Numbered from the stretch's first letter, positions 35,959-47,713 are shown. The stretch is DNA of 64,000 nt from Salipaludibacillus keqinensis (GCF_003226325.1 NZ_PDOD01000002.1:806001-870000), one strand, 5' to 3'. Numbers and translations: made by a program. The notes: generated by a model from the letters alone, not told the origin.

Positions 35959-37713
35959 TTATAGGATACTTGCTTGTCCTTTGTAAATCTTTCCGTGCTG
36001 ACCGTCTACTGTAATCATGTCTCCATCGCTAAACAACGAGGTTGCATTATCTACTCCTACAATGACAGGGATGCCTAAATTCAGGCCGACAACTGCAGCA
36101 TGGGAAGTTAATCCACCTTGTTCAGTAATAACTGCTGAAGCCTTCTCAAATGCCTCCATCATGTCGCGGTCTGTACTTGAAATAACGAGAATATCTCCAT
36201 CTTTTGTTTTGGAAATAGCTTCGCTCGCATTATTTGCAACGATGACATTACCTGTTGTTGCTTTTCGTCCAATACCTTGTCCTTTAGCAGCAACTTCGCC
36301 AATGACATGAACTTTCATCAAGTTCGTTGTTCCTTTTTCACCTATTGGAACACCTGCAGTAATGACGACGAGGTCACCATTTTTTACAACGCCAGTTTTA
36401 AGAGACTCATCAACTGAAAATTGTAGCATTTCATCCGTTGAATCTGCTTTAGGTCCTACTTGTGAATGAACTCCCCAAACAAGAGCTAGAGCTCGTGAAA
36501 CACGGTCGCTGCTAGTTATTGCTACAATCGGAGATTCCGGTCGATATTTAGAGATCATTCGAGCCGTATGACCGCTTTCAGTTGACGTTAATATCGCTGA
36601 AGCACGTAAGTTTTGAGCTGTATGCGTGACTGATTCACTGATTGCATTCGTTACCGTATGTTCACTTTCTTTTGACCTTTTGCGCAAAATATCTTCATAC
36701 TTCAATGCAGTTTCAGTCTTAATTGCAATATTTCTCATTGTTTCAACTGATTCAACTGGATAAATTCCAGCAGCAGTCTCCCCTGAAAGCATAATTGCAT
36801 CTGTACCATCAAAAATAGCATTTGCTACATCACTTGCTTCTGCTCTTGTTGGACGAGGGTTTCTCTGCATAGAATCAAGCATTTGCGTAGCAGTGATAAC
36901 CGGCTTTCCTAGCTTGTTACATTTTTTAATTAATTCTTTTTGAACAAGTGGTACATCTTCAGCAGGGATCTCAACACCTAAGTCTCCTCGTGCCACCATT
37001 AAACCATCTGAAACTTCAAGAATTTCGTCGATGTTATCGACACCTTCTTGGTTTTCAATTTTAGGGATGATTTGAATATGACCTGCATTGTGTTTTTCTA
37101 GTAGTTCACGAATTTCAAGAACGTCTGATGCGCGGCGGACAAATGATGCAGCGACAAAATCTACATCTTGCTCAATTCCGAACTCAATATCTTTTGCGTC
37201 CTTTTCAGTAATACCTGGAAGATTGACGCTAACGTTCGGCACGTTAACTCCTTTTTTATTTTTCAACACACCGCTGTTAACAACGTCTGTAACTAGTTCA
37301 TTTTCTTTGATCTCTGTTACTCTTAGTTCAATCAGTCCGTCGTCAAGTAATAAAGTTGAACCGACATGTACGTCATTTACGAGACCTGGATAAGTGACAG
37401 AAATTACTTCTTGATTCCCTACGACCTCTGTCATTGATACTCTTACAGTCGCTCCACGCTCTAATGTAACTTCTCCGCCTTCTAATGTTTGAGTACGGAT
37501 TTCAGGCCCTTTCGTATCCAGAAGGATAGCGACGTTTTCTCCTGTTTGAGCCGCAGCTTCGCGAATGTTTTTAATACGAGAACCATGTTCTTCAAAGTCA
37601 CCATGGGAAAAGTTTAAACGGGCAACGTTCATCCCTGCATTAATAATCTTTGTTAACTTCTCTGGGGACTCACTTGCTGGTCCAATTGTACATACGATCT
37701 TTGTTTTTCTCAT
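35959..37713 (-). CDS. pyk: Pyruvate kinase with C-terminal PEP-utiliser domain
   Basis: Final glycolytic step, PEP + ADP to pyruvate + ATP. 584 residues: (beta/alpha)8 barrel with inserted B domain, signature [17 protein letters not shown] and [12 protein letters not shown], allosteric C domain (about 355-470), plus the extra Bacillus-type domain (about 475-584), which resembles the PEP-utilising mobile domain and keeps TSHAAVVG with its His. It follows pfkA by 137 bp and probably shares its transcript, as in B. subtilis. Confidence 0.97.
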   Translation of the reverse strand: MRKTKIVCTIGPASESPEKLTKIINAGMNVARLNFSHGDFEEHGSRIKNIREAAAQTGENVAILLDTKGPEIRTQTLEGGEVTLERGATVRVSMTEVVGNQEVISVTYPGLVNDVHVGSTLLLDDGLIELRVTEIKENELVTDVVNSGVLKNKKGVNVPNVSVNLPGITEKDAKDIEFGIEQDVDFVAASFVRRASDVLEIRELLEKHNAGHIQIIPKIENQEGVDNIDEILEVSDGLMVARGDLGVEIPAEDVPLVQKELIKKCNKLGKPVITATQMLDSMQRNPRPTRAEASDVANAIFDGTDAIMLSGETAAGIYPVESVETMRNIAIKTETALKYEDILRKRSKESEHTVTNAISESVTHTAQNLRASAILTSTESGHTARMISKYRPESPIVAITSSDRVSRALALVWGVHSQVGPKADSTDEMLQFSVDESLKTGVVKNGDLVVITAGVPIGEKGTTNLMKVHVIGEVAAKGQGIGRKATTGNVIVANNASEAISKTKDGDILVISSTDRDMMEAFEKASAVITEQGGLTSHAAVVGLNLGIPVIVGVDNATSLFSDGDMITVDGQHGKIYKGQASIL

Positions 37714-37850
37714 CTTTCATCCTCCTCAAAAATATGAAACCAATAGTGTCATACTTACCTGATTCCTCTCTTCCCGCACGAAAGCTAGGACAAACAACGT
37801 TGCCCCAGCAATCGATGGTTTCTAATGGAACCAAATAAGTGAGCTGTACC

Positions 37851-38819
<969 letters not shown>

Positions 38820-38905
38820 TCACCTCTAATTTTCAGTTCTATTTTTTAATATGTGTTAAAAATACCATTTTCATTTATTAAAAACAATAGAGATCAGACA
38901 TCTAT

Positions 38906-38934
38906 CAAAAAGGCTTTCTCCATAAAGAGAAAGC
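38906..38934 (-). terminator. Terminator after accA
   Basis: GCTTTCTC and GGAGAAAGC around a short loop, followed by CTTTTTG on the minus strand, just after the accA stop. Confidence 0.82.
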
Positions 38935-38941
38935 ACAAGTC

Positions 38942-39919
38942 TTATTCATCAACCATGACACCGTTTACATGGTCGTATTCACCAATTTTATTAAATTTTT
39001 CGTAACGTTTGTTCACAATTTCATTTAAGTTATATTTTGTTAATTCCACAATCGCAGATTTCAATGTCTGCCGAATATATCCAGCTTGAACATCTACATT
39101 CCGATGAGCCCCACCGCGTATTTCATGAATGACATCGTCAATGAGAGCTAACTCTTTTAGATCGGTCGCTGTAATCTTCATCGTTTCTGCTGCCCTTTTC
39201 GCTTGTGCAGAATCTTTCCATAACAAAGCTGCCGCTCCTTCAGGTGAAATGACTGAATATGTCGAGTTCTCAAGCATATAAATGCGGTCACCAACTCCAA
39301 GAGCAAGCGCCCCACCGCTTCCCCCTTCTCCGATGACAATACAAATAATCGGAGTACGGAGGCCTGCCATTTCTATAAGGTTACGAGCAATGGCTTCACT
39401 TTGACCTCTTTCTTCAGCAGACTTTCCAGGATAAGCACCTTTCGTATCTATGAAGCAGATAACAGGTCGGCGAAACTTTTCAGCCTGTTTCATAAGTCTT
39501 AACGCTTTACGATATCCTTCAGGGTGAGGCATCCCGAAATTCCTTTTTAAGTTATCTTTCGTACCTTTTCCTCTTTGATGGCCAATGATCGTGACAGGTG
39601 TACCTTCAAACTTGGCAATTCCACCAATAATAGCTGCATCATCTCCATATAATCGATCCCCATGGAGTTCCATGAAGTTAGTAAATAATCTGTCAATATA
39701 GTCCATTGTTGTGGGGCGTTGACTATGCCGAGCCAACTGCACCCGATCCCAAGCGTTCATATTGCCATATATATCATCTTCCAACTGTTCTAGACGATTT
39801 TCCAGTTTTTCAATTTCACCGGACAAGTCTATATCTTTTTCAACAGTGAATGTTTTTAGTTCTGAAATTTTGTTTCTTAGTTCTATGATCGGTTTCTCAA
39901 AAGGTAGTTGCTCAGCCAT
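38942..39919 (-). CDS. accA: Acetyl-CoA carboxylase carboxyltransferase subunit alpha
   Basis: 325 residues. Crotonase-fold carboxyltransferase half that moves CO2 from biotin to acetyl-CoA, first step of fatty-acid synthesis. N-terminal coiled coil (about 5-45), then [26 protein letters not shown]-type CoA/biotin region, oxyanion glycines at [15 protein letters not shown] and [18 protein letters not shown]. Its ATG overlaps the end of accD by 8 bp; GGAGG lies within accD. Confidence 0.97.
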   Translation of the reverse strand: MAEQLPFEKPIIELRNKISELKTFTVEKDIDLSGEIEKLENRLEQLEDDIYGNMNAWDRVQLARHSQRPTTMDYIDRLFTNFMELHGDRLYGDDAAIIGGIAKFEGTPVTIIGHQRGKGTKDNLKRNFGMPHPEGYRKALRLMKQAEKFRRPVICFIDTKGAYPGKSAEERGQSEAIARNLIEMAGLRTPIICIVIGEGGSGGALALGVGDRIYMLENSTYSVISPEGAAALLWKDSAQAKRAAETMKITATDLKELALIDDVIHEIRGGAHRNVDVQAGYIRQTLKSAIVELTKYNLNEIVNKRYEKFNKIGEYDHVNGVMVDE

Positions 39920-40793
39920 CAGTTCCGTCCTCCTCTCTGTTTATTAAAGGTTGCTGATGGATATCCAATATGTTCTCAAGTGTTTGCTTTAATTCTTTAC
40001 GGTGGATGACTTGATCTAATTGGCCGTGATTCATTAAAAATTCAGCGGTCTGGAAATCATCAGGTAATTTTTGCCGAATCGTTTGTTCAATAATACGGCG
40101 CCCTGCGAAACCAATTAGTGCCTTAGGTTCAGCTAAGTTTATATCCCCTAGAGAGGCGAAACTAGCTGATACTCCACCAGTAGTAGGGTGGGTCATGATA
40201 GAAATGAATAATAATCCGGCTTCATGTAGACGATTTAACGCGGTACTCGTTTTCGCCATTTGCATAAGACTGAATACACCTTCTTGCATTCGTGCACCAC
40301 CAGAAGCTGCGAACATAATGAATGGCTTTTTTTCTTCTACAGCATGTTGAATAGCTCTGCACATTTTTTCGCCAACAACAGATCCCATGCTTCCCATTCT
40401 AAATCTTGCGTCCATCACGCCGATCACAACGCCCATACCTGCAATCGTTCCTTTTCCCGTGATAACCGCTTCATTTAATCCTGTTTTTTCGCGATCTTTA
40501 GCGGATTTTTCTTTATAGTCCGGAAAATCAAGTGGGTCTTTAGCGATCATCGTTGCATCGAATTCTACAAAGCTTCCTTCATCAAGTGTGATATTTATTC
40601 TTTGTGAAGAAGTCAGTCGATGGTGAAATTGACAGTTGTCACAGACCATCTGATTTTTTCGTAACTCCTTCGTATACATAATCGATTTACATTGCGGGCA
40701 CTTTGTCATTAGTCCTTCTGGGACTTCTTGTTTTGCTTCCTCTGTGGGAATCGTAGCGTACTTTTTTCGTTTAGAAAACAAATCTCTTATCAC
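39912..40793 (-). CDS. accD: Acetyl-CoA carboxylase carboxyltransferase subunit beta
   Basis: 293 residues, partner of AccA in the alpha2-beta2 carboxyltransferase. N-terminal four-Cys zinc ribbon (Cys32, 35, 51, 54), then the crotonase fold with [18 protein letters not shown] and [21 protein letters not shown] start at 40793 with GAGGTG five bases upstream. The promoter lies about 200 bp upstream beside a FapR-like palindrome. Confidence 0.97.
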   Translation of the reverse strand: MIRDLFSKRKKYATIPTEEAKQEVPEGLMTKCPQCKSIMYTKELRKNQMVCDNCQFHHRLTSSQRINITLDEGSFVEFDATMIAKDPLDFPDYKEKSAKDREKTGLNEAVITGKGTIAGMGVVIGVMDARFRMGSMGSVVGEKMCRAIQHAVEEKKPFIMFAASGGARMQEGVFSLMQMAKTSTALNRLHEAGLLFISIMTHPTTGGVSASFASLGDINLAEPKALIGFAGRRIIEQTIRQKLPDDFQTAEFLMNHGQLDQVIHRKELKQTLENILDIHQQPLINREEDGTDG

Positions 40794-41059
40794 AATCTCA
40801 CCTCTTTTTATTAGAAAAGCGCAAGTGCCTTACACACACCGACGTAAAGAATGGGTAAAATAGTTTCCCCATTGCGGCAGGCGTCCACTTAAAAGACTTT
40901 TCAGTGACCTAGTTGTTAGGAAGCCTTCGTTAAATACCATTCAAATTTAATATAAAATGTTGCTCTTTATAAAGTTTTGCCTATAAATCTGTTTTATCAT
41001 ACCTTGTTACCAGAAACGATTCAAGGCTGCTATTAGGAACTAGTCCTAATTTCAGTTTC
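40794..41059 (-). promoter_or_regulatory. accDA promoter, leader and FapR-like operator
   Basis: Promoter TTGAAT (41019-41024), 17 bp, TATGAT (40996-41001) on the minus strand. A near-perfect palindrome ATTAGGA-N5-TCCTAAT at 41032-41050 sits 7 bp upstream of the -35; its core resembles FapR operators of Bacillus lipid genes (15 of 18 positions to the form I recall). The leader of about 195 nt contains an AATGGG/CCCATT hairpin and nothing else recognised. Confidence 0.55.
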
Positions 41060-41088
41060 AAAAAACACTGTTAATATTGTATTAACAG
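41060..41088 (-). terminator. Terminator after the FadR-type regulator
   Basis: CTGTTAATA (41080-41088 on the minus strand) pairs with TATTAACAG around CAA, followed by TGTTTTTTG. Confidence 0.85.
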
Positions 41089-41094
41089 GGATGT

Positions 41095-41757
41095 TTAAAA
41101 CCGACTATTTTCCAAGTGATTTTTCAATTTCTTGATCGCTCGCTCTTCGTTACGGTTCAAGATGGCTTCATAAATTCCCTGATGTTCAATTATCGAATTC
41201 TCAGGTCTTCCTTCTCGAGCCAGAGACTCTCTTAAAGCGATCTTGCTGTATTCTACTAGTGGGCGCCATATATTTAACATCAATTGATTATGACTGCATT
41301 CTACTAGTGTTTTGTGAAATAGATAGTCTTCTTCTACAGGTAATTCTCCTACAGACCACGTTTCATGAGACTCATGAATCAAGTCACGTAAAAGATTTAA
41401 TTGTTCTTGTGTTGCTCGCTTACAGCCTAGTCGAACAGCTTCTATTTCGATGATTTGGCGAGTTTCGGTAACATCTTGCCTCGCCTGCTGGTCTTTCAGG
41501 AAAAAACTCGCTAACACTTCTGCAAGCCTGTGACTTCCAGGTTGCTGAATAAACGTTCCTTCACCTTTTCTCGTCTCTATCAAATCGAGCAGTTCTAAAG
41601 CCCGTAACGCTTCACGAACTGACGATCTTCCCGCTTGAAGGCGTTCCGCCAGCTCCCTTTCTGAAGGGAGTTTATCCCCAACAGTTAACTGATCGTGATC
41701 AATAATTTCTTTCACTTTTTTCAAAATATTCAGATAAGCTTTCTCGCCTTCACTCAT
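41095..41757 (-). CDS. FadR-subfamily GntR transcriptional regulator
   Basis: 220 residues. N-terminal winged helix (about 10-75) with LPSERELAERLQAGRSSVREALRALELL; C-terminal all-helical FCD domain with the metal or acid ligands VEEDYLFHKTLVECSHNQ (Asp, His) and a His in IIEHQGIYEAI. FCD regulators respond to small carboxylates or acyl-CoAs. It stands between the NADP malic enzyme and accDA, so control of one of these, or of itself, is plausible but unproven. ATG start; promoter not evident. Confidence 0.88.
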   Translation of the reverse strand: MSEGEKAYLNILKKVKEIIDHDQLTVGDKLPSERELAERLQAGRSSVREALRALELLDLIETRKGEGTFIQQPGSHRLAEVLASFFLKDQQARQDVTETRQIIEIEAVRLGCKRATQEQLNLLRDLIHESHETWSVGELPVEEDYLFHKTLVECSHNQLMLNIWRPLVEYSKIALRESLAREGRPENSIIEHQGIYEAILNRNEERAIKKLKNHLENSRF

Positions 41758-41854
41758 TGCCTTCTTTTAGCCTCCTGGACTTTAAAGAATGTAATGAAAG
41801 GTCCCCTAAACCTTCTCGGAGAACCTTTCATCACCTTTTATAGATCGAGATTAT

Positions 41855-43099
41855 TTACTTGTTATCTCCATCAATAATAGTTAATTCTTTCGTTCTCTTT
41901 TCAACGTCATCAGGATTCACTTTTCTTCTAGCTACGCCAGTTTCCATCGCTGCTATGGCCACACTTTTGGCCACTGCAGGAGCTACTCTCGGATCAAAAG
42001 GTGCTGGAATAACATAGTCAGTGTGAAGATCTTCTTCTCCAACTAATTCTGCTATAGCTTTAACAGCCGCTACTTTCATTTCTTCGTTGATGTGAGTAGC
42101 CCGAACGTCTAATGCTCCTCTGAAAATACCTGGGAAAGCTAACACGTTGTTCACTTGATTAGGAAAATCGGAGCGGCCGGTACCTATTACACTTGCTCCC
42201 GCGTCCTTTGCTTCCTCCGGCATGATTTCAGGAACGGGATTAGCCATAGCAAAAATAATTGGATCGTTATTCATGCTTTCTAGCATCTGCTTAGTTAATG
42301 CGCCTGCAACAGATACCCCAACAAACACATCTGTTCCTTTAATCACTTCTTCTAATGATCCTTCTAGTTTTTCTAGATTCGTTACAAGAGCCATCTCATG
42401 CTTTAAATTATTCATTCCGAAAGGACGGCCTTCATAAATAGCTCCTTTAGAATCACATAAAATAAAATGTTTACATCCCATGCTCATCAATAATTTAATA
42501 ATGGCAATTCCTGCAGCCCCCGCTCCATTGACGACAACTTTAATTTCAGCCATAGACTTCCCTGAAAGTTTAAGGGCATTCAGGAGACCTGCTGCTGTAA
42601 CAATAGCGGTGCCATGCTGGTCATCATGAAAAACAGGAATGTTCATTTCTTTCTTTAAACGTTCCTCTATTTCAAAACACCTAGGTGCAGCAATATCTTC
42701 TAAATTAATTCCTCCAAAAGTCGGTTCCATTAATTTCACTGTTTCAACAATGGTATTAACATCATTTGTATTCAAACAAATTGGAAATGCATCTACACCA
42801 GCAAAAGATTTAAATAGAACAGCTTTTCCTTCCATTACTGGCATTGCTGCTTCAGGTCCAATATTGCCTAAACCTAAAACTGCCGTTCCGTCAGAAACAA
42901 CACCTACCATATTTCCTTTAACCGTATAATCATAAACAGTTTGAGGATCTTCAAAGATCTCTTTGCACGGTTCAGCAACTCCAGGTGAATAAGCTAACGA
43001 CAAATCGTTTGCATTACGAACAGGTACTTTCGATTTCGTTTCTATTTTCCCCTTATTGATGCGGTGCATATGTAATGCTTCTTCTCTTAGTGTCGTCAC
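41855..43099 (-). CDS. ytsJ: NADP-dependent malic enzyme (YtsJ type)
   Basis: Decarboxylates malate to pyruvate. 414 residues. Malate site SLAYSPGVAEPC, metal-binding FHDDQHGTAIVTAAGLLNAL, Rossmann VVNGAGAAGIAI, and FAMANPVPEIMP. The short form and the operon position next to accDA match B. subtilis YtsJ, the main NADPH-producing malic enzyme. Two GTG starts are possible; the one at 43099 gives MTTLREEALHMH, equivalent to the B. subtilis N-terminus, and is preferred over 43108. Confidence 0.93.
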   Translation of the reverse strand: MTTLREEALHMHRINKGKIETKSKVPVRNANDLSLAYSPGVAEPCKEIFEDPQTVYDYTVKGNMVGVVSDGTAVLGLGNIGPEAAMPVMEGKAVLFKSFAGVDAFPICLNTNDVNTIVETVKLMEPTFGGINLEDIAAPRCFEIEERLKKEMNIPVFHDDQHGTAIVTAAGLLNALKLSGKSMAEIKVVVNGAGAAGIAIIKLLMSMGCKHFILCDSKGAIYEGRPFGMNNLKHEMALVTNLEKLEGSLEEVIKGTDVFVGVSVAGALTKQMLESMNNDPIIFAMANPVPEIMPEEAKDAGASVIGTGRSDFPNQVNNVLAFPGIFRGALDVRATHINEEMKVAAVKAIAELVGEEDLHTDYVIPAPFDPRVAPAVAKSVAIAAMETGVARRKVNPDDVEKRTKELTIIDGDNK

Positions 43100-43183
43100 T
43101 TTCCCCACTCTCCCTTATGAACGTAATCGAAGTGGTCTGACCACCCCATAGACAACTCTCATTATAACAAATTTTTAATCTGG

Positions 43184-46100
43184 TTACACCCTTGGTTTTT
43201 TCAAAAACACATTCTTATTTCCTAAAAGCCCTTTAATTTTCAAAATAAAGCTGTCGTTACTTGCAACATTCCACATTTCAGATAAGCGAATCGCTTTTTT
43301 ATTTGATTCATATTTTAATACGACTGCAACTTCTCCTGGTGTATCTTGAAGATAACGTTTCAACTTATCCAACGTGCCGTCCCGCTCGTGCAAATTGGTA
43401 ATATATAAATATAGCACTGGCTGGTTTCGTTCCTGTTGTTTTCTTTTAAGCTCTTCCACTGTTATGCATTTATCAAGAAGTATTTTATTAGCCCCTTTAT
43501 GCTCTTGCAATCTTCCCTCAACAAATAACAACTCATCTTTTTGAATTTTCGTTTGGAACTTTTGAAACGGTTTAGGAAAGATGGTGACTTCTACTTCTCC
43601 CGTATCATCAGACATTCGAAGAAAGGCCATTTGCTCTTTTTTCTTTGTCTGAATTACTCTTGATTCCTCTACTAACCCTGCAATCCGTACCATTTTACGC
43701 TCTTCTGCTTCCTCATTGATTTCAGCAATCATTGAACGACCGTAAGAATCAAGCATTTCCCTTTCCTGTTCTATCGGGTGACCAGAAGCGTAAAATCCAA
43801 GTACTTCCTTTTCGTAGCGTAGCCGATCTTGATCAGAAAGAGGAGCTACATCTGTGTATCGAGGTTCATGCTCTTCTTCAAAAAACAAAGGGGCCTGACC
43901 TCTTTCTGCTTTTTCTCTTTCTTTAGCACCAAAGTCCATGGCATCATCAATTGAAGCAAGCAAAACGGCACGATCTACCTTGAAGTCATCTAGAGCTCCT
44001 GTAAACGTAAGCGCTTCTAATGCTCGACGCGGCAAAAATTTCGTTGGAATTCTTGCACATAAATCAAATAAACTGGCAAAAGGAGCCTTCTTCCGCTCTT
44101 CGGTGATGATATCTACCGCTTGAAAACCAATGTTCTTTAACGAAGCCAGACCAATCCAAATGGTATGATCTTTTACAGTAAATAGAGCCTCACTATGAAG
44201 AATTGAGGGTCCGTCTACATCAATCCCCTTTCTTTTTGCCTCGGAAATATATTCAGAAAGCTTATCCTGATGATGGATCGACATATCCATTAAACCGCTC
44301 AGAAATTCAAGGGGAAAGTTTGCTTTTAAATAAGCTAGTTGATAAGAGATCATACTGTAAGCGACTGCATGACTTCGATTGAAGCCATAATCAGCAAACT
44401 GAACAATAAGATCATATACAATCTCAGACTCAGAAAAACTGTATCCTTTTCTCTTTGCCCCTTCTACGAATTGCGCTCTCGTTTCTTCAAGAACTTCTCT
44501 TTTCTTCTTTCCAACTGCTCTTCTAAGTACATCTGCTTCTCCTAAGCTGAACCCTGCCATTTTAGATGCAACCTGCATAATCTGTTCCTGATAGATCATA
44601 ACTCCATAAGTAGGTTTAAGAATCTTTTCTAGGTCAGGATGAGGATAGGAGACAGGCTTCTCGCCATGCTTCCTGGCAATATATGCTGGAATATTGTCCA
44701 TCGGGCCCGGTCGGTATAGAGCGTTTACAGCCACAATATCTTCAAAATGAGTGGGTTTCAATCGTCGGAGGACGCTTTTCATACCGGAAGATTCTAACTG
44801 GAAAATCCCGCTTGTATCCCCTTCACCTAACATACGAAACGTTTTCTCATCATACGGTGGAAGGTTATTTATAGAAACAGCTTCTCCTCTGTTTTTCAGA
44901 ATAAGTCTCAAAACTCTATCGATAAAACTTAGGTTTCTCAGACCTAAAAAATCCATTTTCAGCAGTCCGATATTTTCCAAGTCTCCCATAGGGAATTGAG
45001 TTAAATAGAGACCATCGTTCCCCATTTGTAGAGGAACGACCTCTGTTAATGGTTCTTTACTAATAACGACGCCTGCTGCATGAATAGAGGTGTGCCTTGG
45101 TAAGCCCTCTATATTCTCAGCTATACGAAACCATTCAATAAGTTCTTCATCATTTGCTATCATTTCTTTCAAGGTGGTATTTTCTTTAACCGCATCACGA
45201 AGACGAATATTCGGGCGACTTGGAATAAGTTTAGCCACTCGATCAATCTTTGTCGCTTCTACACTTAACGCTTTACCTGAATCTCTTAAAGCCGCTTTAG
45301 CTGCCAATGTCCCAAACGTAACGATTTGCGCTACATGGTTCTTCCCATATTTTCGTGCGACATATTGAATTACTTCATCACGTTGTTGATCTGAAAAATC
45401 GATATCTATATCCGGCATAGACACTCGTTCAGGGTTCAAGAAACGCTCGAACAACAATCCGTATTTGATTGGATCAACATTTGTGATTTTTAGTACGTAA
45501 GCCACTAGAGAACCTGCAGCGGAGCCACGGCCAGGGCCTGTCAAAATCTTCTGCTCGTGAGCGTACTTCATAAAATCAGCAACAATTAAAAAATAATCTT
45601 CATAATTCATATCAGAGATAACTTTTAATTCAAAGTCCAATCGATTTCTTACTTCGTCTGAAGGGGACGAGTATCTTTCATATAAACCTCTCTCACATAT
45701 GTCTTTCAGATATTGATGAGAGCTACTTTCTTTCGGTACAGGGAAATGAGGTAAAACCGGCTTGCCTAAGTCTATCTCTACATGGCACTTTTCGGCTATT
45801 CGGCCCGACTCTTCTAATGCCTCGATCCAAGATGGAAAGACTTCTCTCATCTCTTCTTCACTCTTCAACGAATACTCTTCACAAGTCACTTCATCAGACA
45901 TGGAAGATAGGCGTTCACCTGCACGTATCGCCTGTAAAACACGATGAGCATCCACTTGATTCTTATGGATGAAGTGGACATGATTGCTAGCCACAACAGG
46001 AAACTGTTTATCATTCAGCCACGTTCGAAGAGCTAATAACCGTTCTCTTTCTTTCTTTCTCCAATGATTTTGAATCTCTATATAAACATTTTCTTTCCCT

Positions 46101-46582
46101 GCAAAAGATTGTAATTGTTTCAATAACTCGTTCGCTTCATTTGATGAACCTGTTTCCACAAGCTGTTGAATTTCACCTTGCTCAAATGGACTGATTACAA
46201 ACACATCTGATAAATGGGTCATCATTTCTTGGAAAGTAATATAAGGGTTCAGTGCTTTTTCCTTTGTTTGAGCTCTACTTGTCAATGTTAATAAATCACG
46301 ATAGCCTTGATTATTCTTCGCAAGAAAAAGCAATCGGTAGGGCGCATGCTCTCTTTCAGAGAGAACAGATCTTGCTACAGCTAACTCCACACCTATAATT
46401 GGTTTGATCCCCTGCTCTAAGCATTCTTTGTAAAAAGGAATAATTCCGTGCATCGCATCTACGTCTGTGATCGCAATGGATGAAAAGTTTAACGTGACCG
46501 CTTCTCTCACTAAATCTTTTATTTTCGCTGCACTTTGCAGAAGACTAAATTCACTATGTACATGAAGGTGAACATAATTCAA
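43184..46582 (-). CDS. dnaE: DNA polymerase III DnaE
   Basis: Second replicative polymerase of Firmicutes, which extends primers on the lagging strand before PolC takes over. 1132 residues. N-terminal PHP domain HLHVHSEFSLLQSAAKIKD (1-200), polymerase core with the catalytic PDIDIDFSDQQRDEV and GRGSAAGSLVAY, HhH region, and a C-terminal OB fold with FLRMSDDTGEVEVTIF. The start is TTG at 46582, six bases after AGGAGGGG. Lacks an exonuclease domain, as expected. Confidence 0.97.
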   Translation of the reverse strand: MNYVHLHVHSEFSLLQSAAKIKDLVREAVTLNFSSIAITDVDAMHGIIPFYKECLEQGIKPIIGVELAVARSVLSEREHAPYRLLFLAKNNQGYRDLLTLTSRAQTKEKALNPYITFQEMMTHLSDVFVISPFEQGEIQQLVETGSSNEANELLKQLQSFAGKENVYIEIQNHWRKKERERLLALRTWLNDKQFPVVASNHVHFIHKNQVDAHRVLQAIRAGERLSSMSDEVTCEEYSLKSEEEMREVFPSWIEALEESGRIAEKCHVEIDLGKPVLPHFPVPKESSSHQYLKDICERGLYERYSSPSDEVRNRLDFELKVISDMNYEDYFLIVADFMKYAHEQKILTGPGRGSAAGSLVAYVLKITNVDPIKYGLLFERFLNPERVSMPDIDIDFSDQQRDEVIQYVARKYGKNHVAQIVTFGTLAAKAALRDSGKALSVEATKIDRVAKLIPSRPNIRLRDAVKENTTLKEMIANDEELIEWFRIAENIEGLPRHTSIHAAGVVISKEPLTEVVPLQMGNDGLYLTQFPMGDLENIGLLKMDFLGLRNLSFIDRVLRLILKNRGEAVSINNLPPYDEKTFRMLGEGDTSGIFQLESSGMKSVLRRLKPTHFEDIVAVNALYRPGPMDNIPAYIARKHGEKPVSYPHPDLEKILKPTYGVMIYQEQIMQVASKMAGFSLGEADVLRRAVGKKKREVLEETRAQFVEGAKRKGYSFSESEIVYDLIVQFADYGFNRSHAVAYSMISYQLAYLKANFPLEFLSGLMDMSIHHQDKLSEYISEAKRKGIDVDGPSILHSEALFTVKDHTIWIGLASLKNIGFQAVDIITEERKKAPFASLFDLCARIPTKFLPRRALEALTFTGALDDFKVDRAVLLASIDDAMDFGAKEREKAERGQAPLFFEEEHEPRYTDVAPLSDQDRLRYEKEVLGFYASGHPIEQEREMLDSYGRSMIAEINEEAEERKMVRIAGLVEESRVIQTKKKEQMAFLRMSDDTGEVEVTIFPKPFQKFQTKIQKDELLFVEGRLQEHKGANKILLDKCITVEELKRKQQERNQPVLYLYITNLHERDGTLDKLKRYLQDTPGEVAVVLKYESNKKAIRLSEMWNVASNDSFILKIKGLLGNKNVFLKKPRV

Positions 46583-46719
46583 TAGGAGCCCCTCCTTTCT
46601 AAAATCTTATTGTCTAAATTGTATCAGAAACAACTGGTACTATCTCTCCGATCGTCATAACAGAAGCTTTTCTACATTATAACGCAAACACACGTTTGTT
46701 TCACGAAAGAAAATCGAAG

Positions 46720-46748
46720 TCATACGTGTCCACTATTGTCCATATTTA
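46720..46748 (+). promoter_or_regulatory. Candidate sigma-E-like promoter of ytrHI
   Basis: TCATACG (46720-46726), 14 bp, CATATTTA (46741-46748), 33 bp before ytrH. Partial match to the mother-cell consensus; ytrHI of B. subtilis is transcribed by sigma-E. Confidence 0.4.
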
Positions 46749-46781
46749 TAATTATGAACCAATTGATAAGGAGGACTCGTC

Positions 46782-47114
46782 ATGGATAAAGATTTTATAG
46801 CCACACTTGTGATAGATTTTTTTGTAGCTTTTGGTGTCATCATCGGTGGAACCATTGTGGGAGGAATTGGTGCTTATCTTATAGGTAAACCTCCCTTGTC
46901 TATTATGTATGATTTAGCTTCCAGTTTAAAGATATGGGCGCTTGTAGCAGCAATTGGAGGTACCTTTGATGCCATATCCACCTTGGAGAGAGGAATTTTT
47001 GAAGGAACTCATGCTGATATTTTCAAAACGTTAGTGATGATCTTTGCCGCCTTATCTGGCGCACACAGTGGCACAGTTCTCATTCAATGGATCACACAAG
47101 AGGGGGTCAAATGA
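46782..47114 (+). CDS. ytrH: Sporulation membrane protein YtrH
   Basis: 110 residues with three hydrophobic segments and a Gly-rich stretch IIGGTIVGGIGAYLIGKPP. In B. subtilis YtrH is made in the mother cell and is needed with YtrI for efficient sporulation. ATG start behind AAGGAGG. The stop overlaps the ytrI start (ATGA). Confidence 0.9.
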   Translation: MDKDFIATLVIDFFVAFGVIIGGTIVGGIGAYLIGKPPLSIMYDLASSLKIWALVAAIGGTFDAISTLERGIFEGTHADIFKTLVMIFAALSGAHSGTVLIQWITQEGVK

Positions 47115-47614
47115 GAATTCCACCACTTTATCGTGACAAGAGCTGGCAACGATTTTTTGCCGGCTTTTTTATAGGTCTACTATTCGGCTGGATGTTTTTT
47201 TTATACCATTTTGGTACAGTTCATGAGAAGTTAGTTCTAGAAATCGGTGATCAACAGACTGAAATCGAAAAACACGTAAAAATGATTGAAATTTTAAGAG
47301 AAGATCAGGATGAACAAAATGAGGAAAATCAAAAATTACTAACCGTTCAAGACATACGCATTTACTTCATGAATGAAGATGATGTGAGATTGAGTGAATT
47401 AACACTACATGAATTAAGAGGGGCAGTAGAAAGTGAATTAGGAGAGGTTCGAAATAAAAATATTGAAACAGTAGCTAATTCAAGAAATTTCATTTTGAAA
47501 ACCGTTCAAAATAAGATTTTTATTGTAAATGATAAAAGATATCAATTGAAAGTAGAGCAACTATTTCTTTCAACAACTCTGGAGATGCACGTGATGATTG
47601 TCCCGGCAGAGTAA
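47111..47614 (+). CDS. ytrI: Sporulation membrane protein YtrI
   Basis: 167 residues. One membrane helix (about 17-35), then an extracytoplasmic region with a coiled coil (GDQQTEIEKHVKMIEILREDQDEQNEENQKL) and a beta-rich end. The ATG at 47111 overlaps the ytrH stop and has AGAGGGGG five bases upstream. Acts with YtrH; mechanism unknown. Confidence 0.9.
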   Translation: MRIPPLYRDKSWQRFFAGFFIGLLFGWMFFLYHFGTVHEKLVLEIGDQQTEIEKHVKMIEILREDQDEQNEENQKLLTVQDIRIYFMNEDDVRLSELTLHELRGAVESELGEVRNKNIETVANSRNFILKTVQNKIFIVNDKRYQLKVEQLFLSTTLEMHVMIVPAE

Positions 47615-47713
47615 GCAGTATCGACGTTTCTGTGAACATTCTTTCTAAGTTGTTTCGATATGTTAAGGTTTAGGGTATTATAAAAGTAACAAGAAGATAT
47701 TTATCAGCCAATA

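Noticed and set aside
39912-39919. Overlap of accD and accA as a frameshift or fusion
   Set aside because: An 8-bp overlap with a ribosome site inside accD is ordinary translational coupling; both proteins are full length.
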